DNA of 64,000 nt from the NCBI RefSeq assembly GCF_008801575.1, contig NZ_VZPL01000018.1, positions 20,702 through 84,701 on the forward strand, in the 5' to 3' direction. This stretch comes from Xanthomonas cissicola. GTDB lineage: Bacteria > Pseudomonadota > Gammaproteobacteria > Xanthomonadales > Xanthomonadaceae. This document shows positions 46,675 through 56,939 of the stretch, one piece after another. The position numbers and the translations under genes are program-made. How positions within the stretch are numbered: position 1 is the stretch's first letter; each line of letters starts with the position of its first letter. Below the pieces are notes generated by a model that saw nothing but the letters and a program-made list of their open reading frames with translations, was not told the origin of the DNA and ran no database searches.

Positions 46675-47463
46675 ATGCGTCCACTTGCCGCCACCCTCGC
46701 CGCGCTCACCGTCCGTTGCCGGCCGATTCCGCCGTTGTTGCTGCTGGTGCTGGGCAGCCTGCCGCTCGGCGCAGCCGCGGTGACGCGGGTGGACGGCGAT
46801 GCGTTCGATGGCGAGAGCGGCGCGTTGCGATATCGCGAGTCGCACTGGTTGCTCGACGATGGCGGGCGGCTGGTGCTGTACCGCTGCCCGGACGGGCGAG
46901 CGTTCGCGCGCAAGCAGGTCGATGGCGGCGGCAGCTCGCCTGATTTCAGCCTGATCGATGGACGCGACGGATATCGCGAAGGCGTGCGCCAACGCAATGG
47001 CGCACGCGAAATGTATCAGCTCGCCCCAGGCAAACCCGAACGCCGCACCACGCTGCCGCCTGGCGGCGGCGCGCGGGTGATCGATGCCGGGTTCGACGCC
47101 TATCTGCGCGACCAATGGGATCCCATTGCACGCGCGCCGCAAAAGGTGGACTTCGTCTTGCCCAGCCTGCAGCGGCAGTTGGGCTTCCGGGTCGAACGCC
47201 TAGGCGATGCCGCCGGCCAGCGGCGCTTCCGCATCAGTCTGGATGCCTGGTACGGCGCGGCGGTGCCATCGCTGGAGGTGCGTTATTCGCTCGCCGACAA
47301 GCGGCTGCTCGAGTTCCGCGGAGTCGGCAATCTGCGCGATGCGAACGGCCGCTATCCGCGCGTGCGCATCGTCTTTCCGGACACCCCTGCGCGCGCGGCC
47401 AGTGCCGAGGAAGTACGTCAGGCGCGCGAGCAGCCGCTGGCCACCTCGTGCAGCGCCTCGTGA
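46675..47463 (+). CDS. Conserved hypothetical exported protein
   Basis: The 262-residue protein has an N-terminal signal sequence (hydrophobic core LLLLVLGSLPLGAAA, about residues 21-36). A beta-rich mature part follows, beginning VTRVDGDAFDGESGALRYRESHWLL, with RYSLADKRLLEFRGVGNLRDA near the end. I do not know a named family. The C-terminus has one Cys. It may be a periplasmic protein linked to the downstream stress genes, but nothing proves this. Confidence 0.72.
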   Translation: MRPLAATLAALTVRCRPIPPLLLLVLGSLPLGAAAVTRVDGDAFDGESGALRYRESHWLLDDGGRLVLYRCPDGRAFARKQVDGGGSSPDFSLIDGRDGYREGVRQRNGAREMYQLAPGKPERRTTLPPGGGARVIDAGFDAYLRDQWDPIARAPQKVDFVLPSLQRQLGFRVERLGDAAGQRRFRISLDAWYGAAVPSLEVRYSLADKRLLEFRGVGNLRDANGRYPRVRIVFPDTPARAASAEEVRQAREQPLATSCSAS

Positions 47464-47548
47464 ACCACGCCCGCGCCATCTTCACGTCCGACCACGCGCG
47501 CTTGCGTACAACGGCCCGGGCACCCATTCCCCGTACAGGAGCACCGTC

Positions 47549-47917
47549 GTGGCAAAAGCCTATCTCTGGATCAATGCAGTGCTCTACTTCGTCCTGGCGG
47601 TGTGGTGCACGCTCTCTCCGGCCAAGACCGCAACGGCGGTGGGCTATACCCAGCTCTCGCCGGCCGGGCAATCGGAGTATCTGGTCATCTACGGCGGGTT
47701 GCAGTTGGGCATGGCGTTCCTGTTCGGCTACTTCGCGTGGATCGATCAAGCCCGCACCGGCTTGGTGGTCGCCCTGGCGTTCTATGTCCCCATCGTGCTG
47801 TTCCGCAGCGTCTCGCTCTCGCGCTTGTGGCCGGTCTCCGCACCCACGGTTGCGCTTGCCGGCGTGGAGATCCTGTTGTTGCTTGCCGCGGTGCTGCTGT
47901 GGTTCCAGCGTAAGTGA
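47549..47917 (+). CDS. DUF4345-like membrane protein
   Basis: The 122-residue protein has four membrane segments. The sequence GYTQLSPAGQSEYLVIYGGL followed by QLGMAFLFGYFAW resembles DUF4345. It starts at GTG 47549 behind an AGGAG ribosome-binding site. The ECF sigma gene begins 58 bp downstream, so the two may be co-expressed. Function is unknown. Confidence 0.75.
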   Translation: MAKAYLWINAVLYFVLAVWCTLSPAKTATAVGYTQLSPAGQSEYLVIYGGLQLGMAFLFGYFAWIDQARTGLVVALAFYVPIVLFRSVSLSRLWPVSAPTVALAGVEILLLLAAVLLWFQRK

Positions 47918-47975
47918 AAGACACGCTCGGCCCAGTCCGGTAGCATCGCCCCCACCTCACCCAACGCCCGACCGC

Positions 47976-48539
47976 ATGAGTGCCATTCCTGGCCACGACG
48001 ACGATGAGACCGGACGCCTGCTGACCGCAACCGCGGGCGGCGACCGGCATGCTTTCGAAGCGCTGTATCGGCAGACCTCCGCCAAGCTGTTCGGCGTGTG
48101 CCTGCGGATGATCCCGCAACGTGCCGAAGCCGAAGAGGTGCTGCAGGACGTGTTCACGCTGATCTGGCACAAGGCCGGGCAGTTCGACCCGAGCCGCGCA
48201 CGCGGGCTCACCTGGCTGGCGATGATCGCGCGCAACAAGGCGATCGATCACCTGCGCGCCAACGCGCCGCAGCGCCGCAATGTGGCTCTGGACGATGCCG
48301 GCGAACTACGTGCCAGCGATGCCTCGCCGCTGGATCGCACCGAGCGCGCGAGCACGCGCCGGCGCATCGATCACTGCCTGGCCGAACTGGAACCGCCACG
48401 CAGCGAGTTGATTCGCACGGCGTTCTTCGAAGGCATCACCTACGAGGAACTCGCCGCGCGCACCGATACGCCGATCGGCACGGTCAAGAGCTGGATCCGT
48501 CGGGGTCTGGCCAAACTCAAGGCATGTCTGGAACGATGA
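47976..48539 (+). CDS. ECF-type RNA polymerase sigma factor (RpoE/SigK-like)
   Basis: The 187-residue protein has sigma region 2 (FEALYRQTSAKLFGVCLRMI, DVFTLIWHKAGQFDP, GLTWLAMIARNKAIDHLR) and region 4 (RTAFFEGITYEELAARTDTP, IGTVKSWIRRGLAKLKACL). It lacks regions 1 and 3, as ECF sigmas do. The overlapping downstream gene encodes a RskA-type anti-sigma factor, the usual arrangement. It probably directs a membrane or oxidative stress regulon, and the lipid-modification operon that follows is the first candidate target. Confidence 0.92.
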   Translation: MSAIPGHDDDETGRLLTATAGGDRHAFEALYRQTSAKLFGVCLRMIPQRAEAEEVLQDVFTLIWHKAGQFDPSRARGLTWLAMIARNKAIDHLRANAPQRRNVALDDAGELRASDASPLDRTERASTRRRIDHCLAELEPPRSELIRTAFFEGITYEELAARTDTPIGTVKSWIRRGLAKLKACLER

Positions 48540-49369
48540 GTACGCCCTTTCCCATCGACCAGGAACCGCCGCGCGACGTGCTTGCCGGCGAATACGTGCT
48601 TGGCCTGCTGAGCGCAGAAGAACGCCTGGCGGCCGAACAACGCATCGCCACCGACGGCCAGTTCGCCCAGGCAGTGCTGCAGTGGCAGGAACTGCTGGCG
48701 CCGCTGCTGGAAGAAATCGTGGCGCAGACGCCGCCGGATCAGGTGTGGGTACGCGTGCGCCAGGCGCTGGGCTTCGATACGCCCTTGCGCGCGGTGCCGT
48801 CTGCAGCGCCGGTCAGCACGACCGCGCCTGCAGCGCCGTTGTGGAACAGCGTGCGGTTCTGGCGCTGGGCCAGCGTCGGTGGCCTGGCCACGGCAGCGGT
48901 CTGCGTGCTCGCCCAGCTCAACCTGCGTACGCCGCCGCCACCGGTGCAGCCGCCGCACACTGGCGAAGTGGTGCAGACCCCGGTCACCCCGCCTGCGACC
49001 AATCCACCTGCCGCGACCGGGATCGCCATGACCTCGACCCTGGCCACCGAAGACGGTCGCCCGGGTTATGTGGCCTTGATGGACGCCGACAAGCACACCA
49101 TCACGGTGACGCCGCTGGACCGCACCGCCACCGCCGACAAGGTGCCGGAGTTGTGGCTGATCACCCCCGATGGCAAGGCGCATTCGATGGGCACCTTCGA
49201 CGATCAACGTGCACGCCGTGCGCAGATTCCCGATCAGTTGATGCCCATGTTGAGCAACGAGGCCATTCTGGCCGTCACGCTGGAGCCGCCAGGCGGCGCA
49301 CCCGGTGGCGTTGCCACCGGCACCGTGGTGGCCAAGGGCGGCATCAGCACGCTGGCGATGGCGCCCTGA
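48536..49369 (+). CDS. RskA-type anti-sigma factor
   Basis: The 277-residue protein has an N-terminal cytoplasmic anti-sigma part (about 1-100, with DVLAGEYVLGLLSAEERLAAEQ), one membrane segment (about 105-125, FWRWASVGGLATAAVCVLAQL), a Pro-rich linker, and a periplasmic RskA_C-like domain ending in TLEPPGGAPGG. The start overlaps the sigma stop (ATGA). There is no His-X3-Cys-X2-Cys zinc motif of the ChrR/ZAS type, so control is probably by proteolysis, for which RseP, encoded elsewhere in this window, is a possible partner. Confidence 0.88.
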   Translation: MSTPFPIDQEPPRDVLAGEYVLGLLSAEERLAAEQRIATDGQFAQAVLQWQELLAPLLEEIVAQTPPDQVWVRVRQALGFDTPLRAVPSAAPVSTTAPAAPLWNSVRFWRWASVGGLATAAVCVLAQLNLRTPPPPVQPPHTGEVVQTPVTPPATNPPAATGIAMTSTLATEDGRPGYVALMDADKHTITVTPLDRTATADKVPELWLITPDGKAHSMGTFDDQRARRAQIPDQLMPMLSNEAILAVTLEPPGGAPGGVATGTVVAKGGISTLAMAP

Positions 49370-49386
49370 TCCAGCGCGCCTGACCT

Positions 49387-49409
49387 CGCCTGCGGCCACT
49401 TCGCAGGCG
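49387..49409 (+). other. GC-rich hairpin between anti-sigma and desaturase genes
   Basis: CGCCTGCG and CGCAGGCG pair around a 7-base loop, 18 bp after the anti-sigma stop. No T-run follows, so it may be a weak attenuator or mRNA end rather than a full terminator. Confidence 0.45.
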
Positions 49410-49593
49410 GGGCTCTCCAAGACAGCCTCATCCGCGCCGGTATTCTGTGACGCGGGCAATGTGTGCGCAGCTGCGCGATTCGTTCGCGACGCCAAGCGAA
49501 CCCCACCCATGCGTGCGACGATCAAGCGGCCTGGTGCATCTGTTTGCCGGCAGCGTCCGTACTGGGTCACGACTACTCTATGGAGAATCACGC

Positions 49594-50588
<995 letters not shown>

Positions 50589-50592
<4 letters not shown>

Positions 50593-51839
50593 GCGATGGC
50601 AGAATTGCCGTGGTCGGCAGCGGAATCGCCGGCCTCAGTGCAGCGTGGCTGTTGTCGCGGCGCTGCGAGGTGACCTTGTTCGAGGCCGCCGATTATCTGG
50701 GCGGGCATACGCACACGCACGACATCGACCTGGAAGGTCAGCGTTATGCGGTGGACAGCGGCTTCATTGTGTTCAATCCGCAGCATTACCCGCTGCTCAC
50801 GCGCATGTTCGCCGAGCTGGACGTGGCCGCGCAGCCGACCACGATGAGCTTTTCGGTCCACGATGCACGCAGCGGGCTCGAATACAACGCCGGCAGCCTG
50901 AGCGGATTGTTCTGCCAGCGCCGCAATCTGCTCAGCCCGCGCTTCTGGGGCATGCTGGCCGACCTGCGCCGCTTCTATCGCCAGGCACCGGCGGTGCTGC
51001 ACAGCGACGAGCGTTTCAGCACGCTGGGCGCGTATCTGCAGCGGCACGGCTATTCGGATGCGTTCCGCGACCAGCACCTGGTGCCGATGGCGTCCGCGCT
51101 GTGGTCCTCGCCTTCGCAGACCATTCTCGAATTTCCCATGGGCCAGCTGATCGGCTTCATGGCCAATCACCATATGCTGCAACTGAGCGGGCGCCCGCAG
51201 TGGCAGGTGGTGCGTGGCGGGTCCAACAGCTACGTGCGTGCGCTGCGGCGACGCTGGCAGGTGATCGAGCGCCTGTCCACGCCGGTACAGGCAATCCGCC
51301 GCACGCCCAATGGCGTGGTGCTGAAGGCTTCGCGTTGCGAGGAACATTTCGACCACGTGGTGCTGGCCTGCCATGCCGACGATGCGCTGGGTTTGCTCAG
51401 CGACGCCACGCCGGCCGAACGACACATCCTCGGTGGCATCACCTACCAGGACAACGACACCGTGCTGCACACCGATGCCAGCGTGCTACCGCGCGACCGT
51501 CGCGCCTGGGCAGCATGGAACGCGCACGTGCCGGCCGACCCGGACGCCGCCTGCACGGTGAGCTACTGGATGAACGCACTGCAGTCGATCGCGTCACCGC
51601 AGCCGTTCATCGTCAGCCTCAATCGCAATCACGAGATCGACCCCGGCAAGGTGCTGCGGCGCATGCGCTACCGCCATCCGGTACAGAACGCGGCGGCAGT
51701 GGCGGCGCAAGCGCGCAAGGCCGAGATCCAGGGCGTGCAGCACACCTGGTTTGCCGGCGCCGCGTGGGGCTTCGGTTTCCACGAAGACGGCCTGCGCAGC
51801 GGCGTGGACGTCGCGCATGGCCTGGGAGTGCACTGGTGA
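50589..51839 (+). CDS. FAD-dependent amine-oxidase-like protein (COG2907)
   Basis: The 416-residue flavoprotein has the dinucleotide-binding start [17 protein letters not shown], the motif [16 protein letters not shown] and the FAD-contact region [23 protein letters not shown]2907 proteins are repeatedly found beside DUF1365 and CFA-type genes and are implicated in fatty acid modification, including furan fatty acid formation in Rhodobacter. The start overlaps the desaturase stop by 4 bp. Its exact reaction here is inferred. Confidence 0.88.
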
Positions 51840-52723
51840 TGCAGCTGCTGCGCGACGCCCACCACGACGCGGTGCCGTTGCCCCCTACCGAGGGCAGCGG
51901 CGCCGGTCGCGTGGCGAGGCCATTGCGCAGCGCGATCTACACCGGCTGGGTGCGGCACCGGCGCTTCATGCCCAAGGCGCTGCATTTCCGCTATCGCCTG
52001 TTCCTGATGTATCTGGATCTGTCCGAGCTGGATCAGGTGTTCGCACGACGCTGGTTGTGGTCGGTGGGGCGCGCCAATCTGGCGCAGTTCCGGCGCAGCG
52101 ACTATCTGGGCGATGCGAGCATTCCGCTGGACCAGGCGGTGCGCGACTGCGTGCACACGCACACCGGCGAGCGCCCCGAGGGCGCGATCCGGCTGCTGAC
52201 GCATCTGCGCTATTTCGGTCACGTGTTCAACCCGGTCAGCTTCTACTATTGCTTCGATCGCCACGACAGCCTGCGCTGGATCGTGGCAGAAATCACCAAC
52301 ACGCCCTGGCAGCAACGCCATACCTACGTGCTGCCGGTGGCGCAGGCGCGCACGCATCGCGATGTGCATGCGTGGCGCTTCGACAAGCGCTTCCACGTTT
52401 CGCCGTTCATGGGCATGCAGCAGCGCTACGACTGGCGCTTCAGCGTGCCGGATGCGCAGTTGCGTGTGCATATGGATGTGCTGGACGCCGTTGGCGACGA
52501 TGCCGGTGGTGCCATCGACAACAGCAGTACGCGCCGCTTCGACGCCACCTTGGTGCTGCAACGTCAACCGCTCACCGCGCGCAACCTGGCGTGCACGTTG
52601 CTGGCTTATCCGTTGATGACGGTGTGGGTGGTGATCGCCATCCACTGGCAGGCCTTGCGCCTGTGGCTGCGCGGCAACCCGGTCCACGACCACCCTCACC
52701 CGCCTGTGCGAGAACCCCGATGA
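51839..52723 (+). CDS. DUF1365 family protein
   Basis: The 294-residue protein has the DUF1365 pattern: YTGWVRHRRFMPKALHFRYR, a central HLRYFGHVFNPVSFYYCFD, EITNTPWQQRHTYVLP, and KRFHVSPFMGMQQRYDWRF, with a C-terminal hydrophobic segment. Function is unproven, but the family co-occurs with COG2907 and CFA synthase genes. Its start overlaps the preceding stop by one base (TGATG), and cfa overlaps its end. Confidence 0.9.
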   Translation: MQLLRDAHHDAVPLPPTEGSGAGRVARPLRSAIYTGWVRHRRFMPKALHFRYRLFLMYLDLSELDQVFARRWLWSVGRANLAQFRRSDYLGDASIPLDQAVRDCVHTHTGERPEGAIRLLTHLRYFGHVFNPVSFYYCFDRHDSLRWIVAEITNTPWQQRHTYVLPVAQARTHRDVHAWRFDKRFHVSPFMGMQQRYDWRFSVPDAQLRVHMDVLDAVGDDAGGAIDNSSTRRFDATLVLQRQPLTARNLACTLLAYPLMTVWVVIAIHWQALRLWLRGNPVHDHPHPPVREPR

Positions 52724-54015
52724 ACGCCACGTCCCTGCCCGATCACGCTGCGCCGCGCGCGGCCTCCTGGACGGACCGTCTGCTGCGCAAGCGCCTGCTG
52801 GCCACGCTTGGGCAACTGCGCGATGGACAGCTGCAGCTGCATGAAGCCGGTACTGTCGCCACGCTTGGCACGGCCACGGGCGCGCAGGCCTTGCAGATGC
52901 AGCTGCGCGTGATCGACCCCGGTTTTTATCGGCAGGCGGCGCTCAACGGCAGCGTCGGTGCGGGCGAGTCGTATATGGATGGGCAGTGGCAGTGCGACGA
53001 CCTGGTGGCGTTGATGCGGCTGCTGCTGCGCAACCGCGAGCGGCTGGACGCGATGGAGACCGGCACCGCGCGCCTGGGCGGCTTGGCCATGCGCAGCCTG
53101 CATGCGTTTGCGCGCAATACCCGCAGCGGCAGCCGGCGCAATATCGCCGCGCATTACGACCTGGGCAACCCGCTGTTCAAGCTGTTCCTGGATGAAAACC
53201 TGATGTACTCGTCGGCCATCTTTGTCGACGGCGAGGAGGCACAGGGCGAAGCGGCACTGGAGCGCGCGGCGACCCGCAAGCTCGAACGCATCTGCCAGAA
53301 ACTGCGTCTGGCGCCGCACCATCATGTGGTGGAGATCGGTACCGGCTGGGGCGGCTTTGCGCTGTACGCCGCACGCGAGCACGGCTGCCGCGTCACCACC
53401 ACCACCATTTCCCGCGAGCAGTTCGAGCTGGCCAACCAACGCATCGCCGCGGCAGGTCTGAGCGATCGGGTGACGGTGCTGTTGCGCGACTACCGCGACC
53501 TGGAAGGCCGCTTCGACCGCGTGGTCTCGATCGAGATGATCGAAGCCATCGGCCACCAGTATCTGGACACGTACTTCGCCAAGGTCGGCAGCCTGCTGGC
53601 TGACGATGGCGAAGCGCTGATCCAGGCCATCACCATCGAAGACCACCGCTACAAACAGGCGCTGCATTCGGTGGACTTCATCAAACGGTATATCTTCCCT
53701 GGCAGCTTCATCCCGTCGGTCGCGGCGATGACCGGCGCGGTCGCGCGCGCCAGCGATCTGCGCCTGTTCAACCTGGAAGACATCGGCCCGAGCTATGCGT
53801 TGACCTTGCGCGCGTGGCGGCAGCGTTTCATGGCGCAGTTGCCGCAGGTGCGTGCGCTGGGTTACGACGAGCGCTTCATCCGCATGTGGGAGTTCTACCT
53901 GGCCTATTGCGAGGCCGGTTTTCTGGAACGCTCGATCGGCGATGTGCATTTGTGGCTAAACAAGCCCGGTGCACGCCCGCCGCAATTCGTGCCGGGCCTC
54001 ACCGCCAACGCATGA
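52720..54015 (+). CDS. cfa: Cyclopropane-fatty-acyl-phospholipid synthase
   Basis: Cfa adds a methylene from AdoMet across the double bond of membrane phospholipid acyl chains. The 431-residue protein has the N-terminal lipid-binding region (GVGAGESYMDGQW-like GSVGAGESYMDGQWQCDDL), HYDLGNPLFKLFLDENLMYS, the SAM motif VVEIGTGWGGFALYAARE, SIEMIEAIGHQYLDTYF and the conserved FIKRYIFPGSFIPS. All catalytic-region motifs are present and the length is usual. It is one of two CFA-type genes in this operon. Confidence 0.93.
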   Translation: MNATSLPDHAAPRAASWTDRLLRKRLLATLGQLRDGQLQLHEAGTVATLGTATGAQALQMQLRVIDPGFYRQAALNGSVGAGESYMDGQWQCDDLVALMRLLLRNRERLDAMETGTARLGGLAMRSLHAFARNTRSGSRRNIAAHYDLGNPLFKLFLDENLMYSSAIFVDGEEAQGEAALERAATRKLERICQKLRLAPHHHVVEIGTGWGGFALYAAREHGCRVTTTTISREQFELANQRIAAAGLSDRVTVLLRDYRDLEGRFDRVVSIEMIEAIGHQYLDTYFAKVGSLLADDGEALIQAITIEDHRYKQALHSVDFIKRYIFPGSFIPSVAAMTGAVARASDLRLFNLEDIGPSYALTLRAWRQRFMAQLPQVRALGYDERFIRMWEFYLAYCEAGFLERSIGDVHLWLNKPGARPPQFVPGLTANA

Positions 54016-54557
54016 AGCAGCTCGGCAACTACCTCGGCATGCAGGTGCTGTGGCTGATAGCGGTCAGCTCCGCTGCGCATGCGCGCATCTGGCCAACGCT
54101 GCTGGCGCTGGCCGTCTTTGCGCTGTATCAGCTGTGGCCAGCGCGGCGCGCACCCGGCGACGTGCAGTTGATGGTAGCAGCCTTGTCGCTGGGATTGCTG
54201 CTGGACACCACGCTGGCAGCGGGCAATTGGGTGCGCTACGCCGCGCCGTGGCCGGGCAGCCTGCTGGCGCCGCCGTGGATCCTGGCGTTGTGGCTGGGCT
54301 TTGCGCTCACCCTCAACCATTCGCTGGCCACGGCAATGCAGCGGCCGTGGCTGGCAGTGGTGCTGGGCGCCATCTTCGGGCCATTTTCGTACTGGCTGGC
54401 GCAACGCAGCTGGCACGCGGCGGAATTTCAGCCGCCCTACCTGCATGCCGTGCTCGCCGTGGGCATCGGCTGGGGCGTGGCCTGCGGCGTGTTGTCGCTG
54501 TATGCACGCCGGCTGGCGCGACCATTGCCCGATGACCCCACTGGAGAACTGCAATGA
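54012..54557 (+). CDS. DUF2878 family membrane protein
   Basis: The 181-residue integral membrane protein has about five hydrophobic segments. The segment PWILALWLGFALTLNHSLA is typical of DUF2878. It overlaps cfa and the next gene by 4 bp each, so its expression is tied to the lipid operon. Function is not known. Confidence 0.85.
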   Translation: MKQLGNYLGMQVLWLIAVSSAAHARIWPTLLALAVFALYQLWPARRAPGDVQLMVAALSLGLLLDTTLAAGNWVRYAAPWPGSLLAPPWILALWLGFALTLNHSLATAMQRPWLAVVLGAIFGPFSYWLAQRSWHAAEFQPPYLHAVLAVGIGWGVACGVLSLYARRLARPLPDDPTGELQ

Positions 54558-55336
54558 CTGCCTGGCCACTGCTGCATGTGGGCGTGTTCGCAAGCGTGGT
54601 GATGGTGGTCGGCTGGCTGTGGCAACGCCGCAGCGGCAACGCCGGCCCGGTGGATGTGTTGTGGGCGGGCTGCCTGGCGCTGGCGGCGCCGTATTGCGCA
54701 TGGATGGCCGATGGCGCACTGCTTCCGCGCGCGCTGGTGGCGGTGCTTGGGGGCGTGTGGGGGGCGCGTCTGGCGCTGCACCTGGGCGTGCGCGTATTCG
54801 GCGACCCGCACGAAGACGGCCGGTACCGCGCGTTGCGCGAGCACTGGAATGGCAGCCAGGGCAAATTTCTCGGTTTTTTCCTGGCCCAGGCCGTGGTGGT
54901 GGTGCTGTTCGCCGTGCCGTTCCTGGCCGCTGCGAGCAATCCACACGCGGAATGGAGCGCATGGACAGGCATCGCGATCGTCGTGTGGTTGATCGCGGTC
55001 GGTGGCGAGGCATTGGCGGACCGGCAGTTGTCGGCGCACAAGGCCAACCCGGCCAATCGCGGCAAGACCTGCCGCACTGGTCTATGGCGTTATTCGCGCC
55101 ACCCCAATTACTTTTTCGAGTTCGTGCACTGGTTCGCGTATCTGGCGCTGGCCGTCGGTGCCGGCCCGTGGCCGGTGGCGCTGTGCGCGCTCGGGCCGGT
55201 GGTGATGTTCGTGTTTCTGTATCGCTTCACCGGCATTCCTTACACCGAGCAGCAGGCGCTGCGCTCGCGTGGCGAGGACTATGCCCAGTACCAGCGCAGC
55301 ACCAGCGCGTTCTTTCCACTTCCCCCTTCGTCCTGA
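54554..55336 (+). CDS. DUF1295 family membrane protein (steroid 5-alpha-reductase-like)
   Basis: The 260-residue protein has about six membrane segments and the C-terminal signature CRTGLWRYSRHPNYFFEFVH, ending with the family's FYRFTGIPYTEQQALRSRG-like sequence. This fold is shared by steroid 5-alpha reductases and isoprenylcysteine methyltransferases, so a reductase acting on unsaturated lipid is possible. It sits between DUF2878 and the second CFA-type gene. Confidence 0.88.
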   Translation: MTAWPLLHVGVFASVVMVVGWLWQRRSGNAGPVDVLWAGCLALAAPYCAWMADGALLPRALVAVLGGVWGARLALHLGVRVFGDPHEDGRYRALREHWNGSQGKFLGFFLAQAVVVVLFAVPFLAAASNPHAEWSAWTGIAIVVWLIAVGGEALADRQLSAHKANPANRGKTCRTGLWRYSRHPNYFFEFVHWFAYLALAVGAGPWPVALCALGPVVMFVFLYRFTGIPYTEQQALRSRGEDYAQYQRSTSAFFPLPPSS

Positions 55337-55353
55337 GTTGCCTGGAGAGTTGC

Positions 55354-56424
55354 ATGTCTACCGTTACCGTCCCGCCCTCCGCGCAGCCTGAAGAAGCCTT
55401 CGCCACGCGGCTCGCCGAATCCGGTGTGCTGCCCGATGCCGTCTTGCGCCACGGCATCCGTCGCCTGTGCGCGCAGCGCCTGCGCGATGAGCGCGGCAAC
55501 GATGCCGATGTCAACGGCGAGCGGCAGCGCGCCTTCATCGACAGCCTGCGGGCCAGCGCGATCGCGATCGAAACCGATGCGGCCAATCGCCAGCATTACG
55601 AATTGCCGCCGCAGTTCTTCACCCTGTGCCTGGGCCGCCGGCTCAAGTACAGCAGCTGCTATTGGGACGCCACCACGCCCAATCTGGATGCCGCCGAAGA
55701 ACGCATGCTGGCGCTGTACGGCGAGCGCGCCGAACTGGCCGATGGTCAACGCATTCTGGAACTGGGCTGCGGCTGGGGCTCGTTGACCCTGTGGATGGCC
55801 GAGCGCTATCCGAACGCCAGCATCACGGCAGTGTCCAACTCGCGCCCGCAGCGCGCGCACATTCTGGAGCAGTGTCGCGTGCGCGGGCTGAGCAACGTGC
55901 AGGTGATCACTGCCGACGTCAACGCGCTGACCCTGCCATCGGGCGACTTCGACCGCGTGGTCTCGGTGGAGATGTTCGAGCACATGCGCAACTACCGCGA
56001 CCTGCTCGCACGCGTCGGCAGCTGGCTGGCACCGGGCGGCAAGCTGTTCGTGCACATTTTTTGCCACCGCGATCTGGCCTACCCGTTCGAAGTGGCCGGC
56101 GAAGACAACTGGATGGGCCGGCATTTCTTTACCGGCGGGCTGATGCCGGCGGCCGATACCCTGCTGCATTTCCAGCAGGATGTGGTGATCGAACAACGCT
56201 GGCTGCTGTCGGGCGAGCATTACGAGAAGACCGCCAACGCCTGGCTGGAAAACCAGGACCGCCACCGCGGCCAGATCATGCCGCTGTTGAAGCAGACCTA
56301 CGGCGACGACGCGCAGCGTTGGTGGCAGCGCTGGCGGATGTTCTGGCTGGCCTGCGCGGAATTGTTCGGCTACGACCAGGGCCGCGAATGGGGCGTGGCG
56401 CACTACCGTTTCGTCAAACGTTGA
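55354..56424 (+). CDS. CFA-type SAM methyltransferase, second paralog
   Basis: The 356-residue protein is related to cyclopropane synthases but lacks much of the usual N-terminal part. It has HYELPPQFFTLCLGRRLKYS, CYWDATTPNLDAAEERMLAL, SAM motif ILELGCGWGSLTLWMAERYP, VVSVEMFEHMRNYRDLL, and a C-terminal FVHIFCHRDLAYPFE region. It may methylate a different lipid or a modified acyl chain. It ends the operon and starts 17 bp after the DUF1295 stop, with a GGAGAG ribosome-binding site. Confidence 0.88.
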   Translation: MSTVTVPPSAQPEEAFATRLAESGVLPDAVLRHGIRRLCAQRLRDERGNDADVNGERQRAFIDSLRASAIAIETDAANRQHYELPPQFFTLCLGRRLKYSSCYWDATTPNLDAAEERMLALYGERAELADGQRILELGCGWGSLTLWMAERYPNASITAVSNSRPQRAHILEQCRVRGLSNVQVITADVNALTLPSGDFDRVVSVEMFEHMRNYRDLLARVGSWLAPGGKLFVHIFCHRDLAYPFEVAGEDNWMGRHFFTGGLMPAADTLLHFQQDVVIEQRWLLSGEHYEKTANAWLENQDRHRGQIMPLLKQTYGDDAQRWWQRWRMFWLACAELFGYDQGREWGVAHYRFVKR

Positions 56425-56581
56425 CTGCACCGCCGGCAGTTGTTGCGACCATGACTGCCGGCCACCCTTGCACCACGCGTACGTGCGCGCACTGCGACAA
56501 CCGCGCAGCAGTCACTTGGTTGCGCTGAAGCGGTGCGTGCCATCGCGCGCACCGCATCCAGTGCCGCACCCGGTGGTGCGA

Positions 56582-56929
56582 TCAGCCCGCCGCAGCGGTC
56601 ACCACGATTTCCACCTTCCACTCCGGCCGCGCCAACCTGGCTTCAACGGTGGCGCGGGCAGGCGTGAAGCCGTGCGGCACCCACTGGTCCCAGGCCGCGT
56701 TCATGCCATCGAAATCGGCGATGTCGGCGAGGAAAATTTCCGCACGCAGGATCTTGGTCTTGTCGCTGGCCGCCAGCGCCAGCAGCTTGTCGATCTCGCC
56801 CAGCACCTGGCGGGTCTGCCCGGTGATGTCCTGGCTGGTGTCCTCGGCAATCTGGCCGGCCAGGTAACACACGCCGGCATGGACGGTCATTTCGGACATA
56901 CGCGGACCCGCATCGAATCGCTGCAGCAT
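56582..56929 (-). CDS. RidA family protein
   Basis: The 115-residue protein has the RidA/YjgF fold sequence: MSEMTVHAGVCYLAGQIAED, QDITGQTRQVLGEIDKLLAL, ILRAEIFLADIADFDGMNAA and ARATVEARLARPEWKVEIVV with the conserved Arg. RidA deaminates reactive enamine/imine intermediates from PLP enzymes. This copy is of the divergent class with 'LAGQI' rather than 'SGQ', so activity is uncertain. It starts a few bases after the DUF998 gene on the same strand. Confidence 0.9.
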   Translation of the reverse strand: MLQRFDAGPRMSEMTVHAGVCYLAGQIAEDTSQDITGQTRQVLGEIDKLLALAASDKTKILRAEIFLADIADFDGMNAAWDQWVPHGFTPARATVEARLARPEWKVEIVVTAAAG

Positions 56930-56939
56930 TTCAGGCTTC

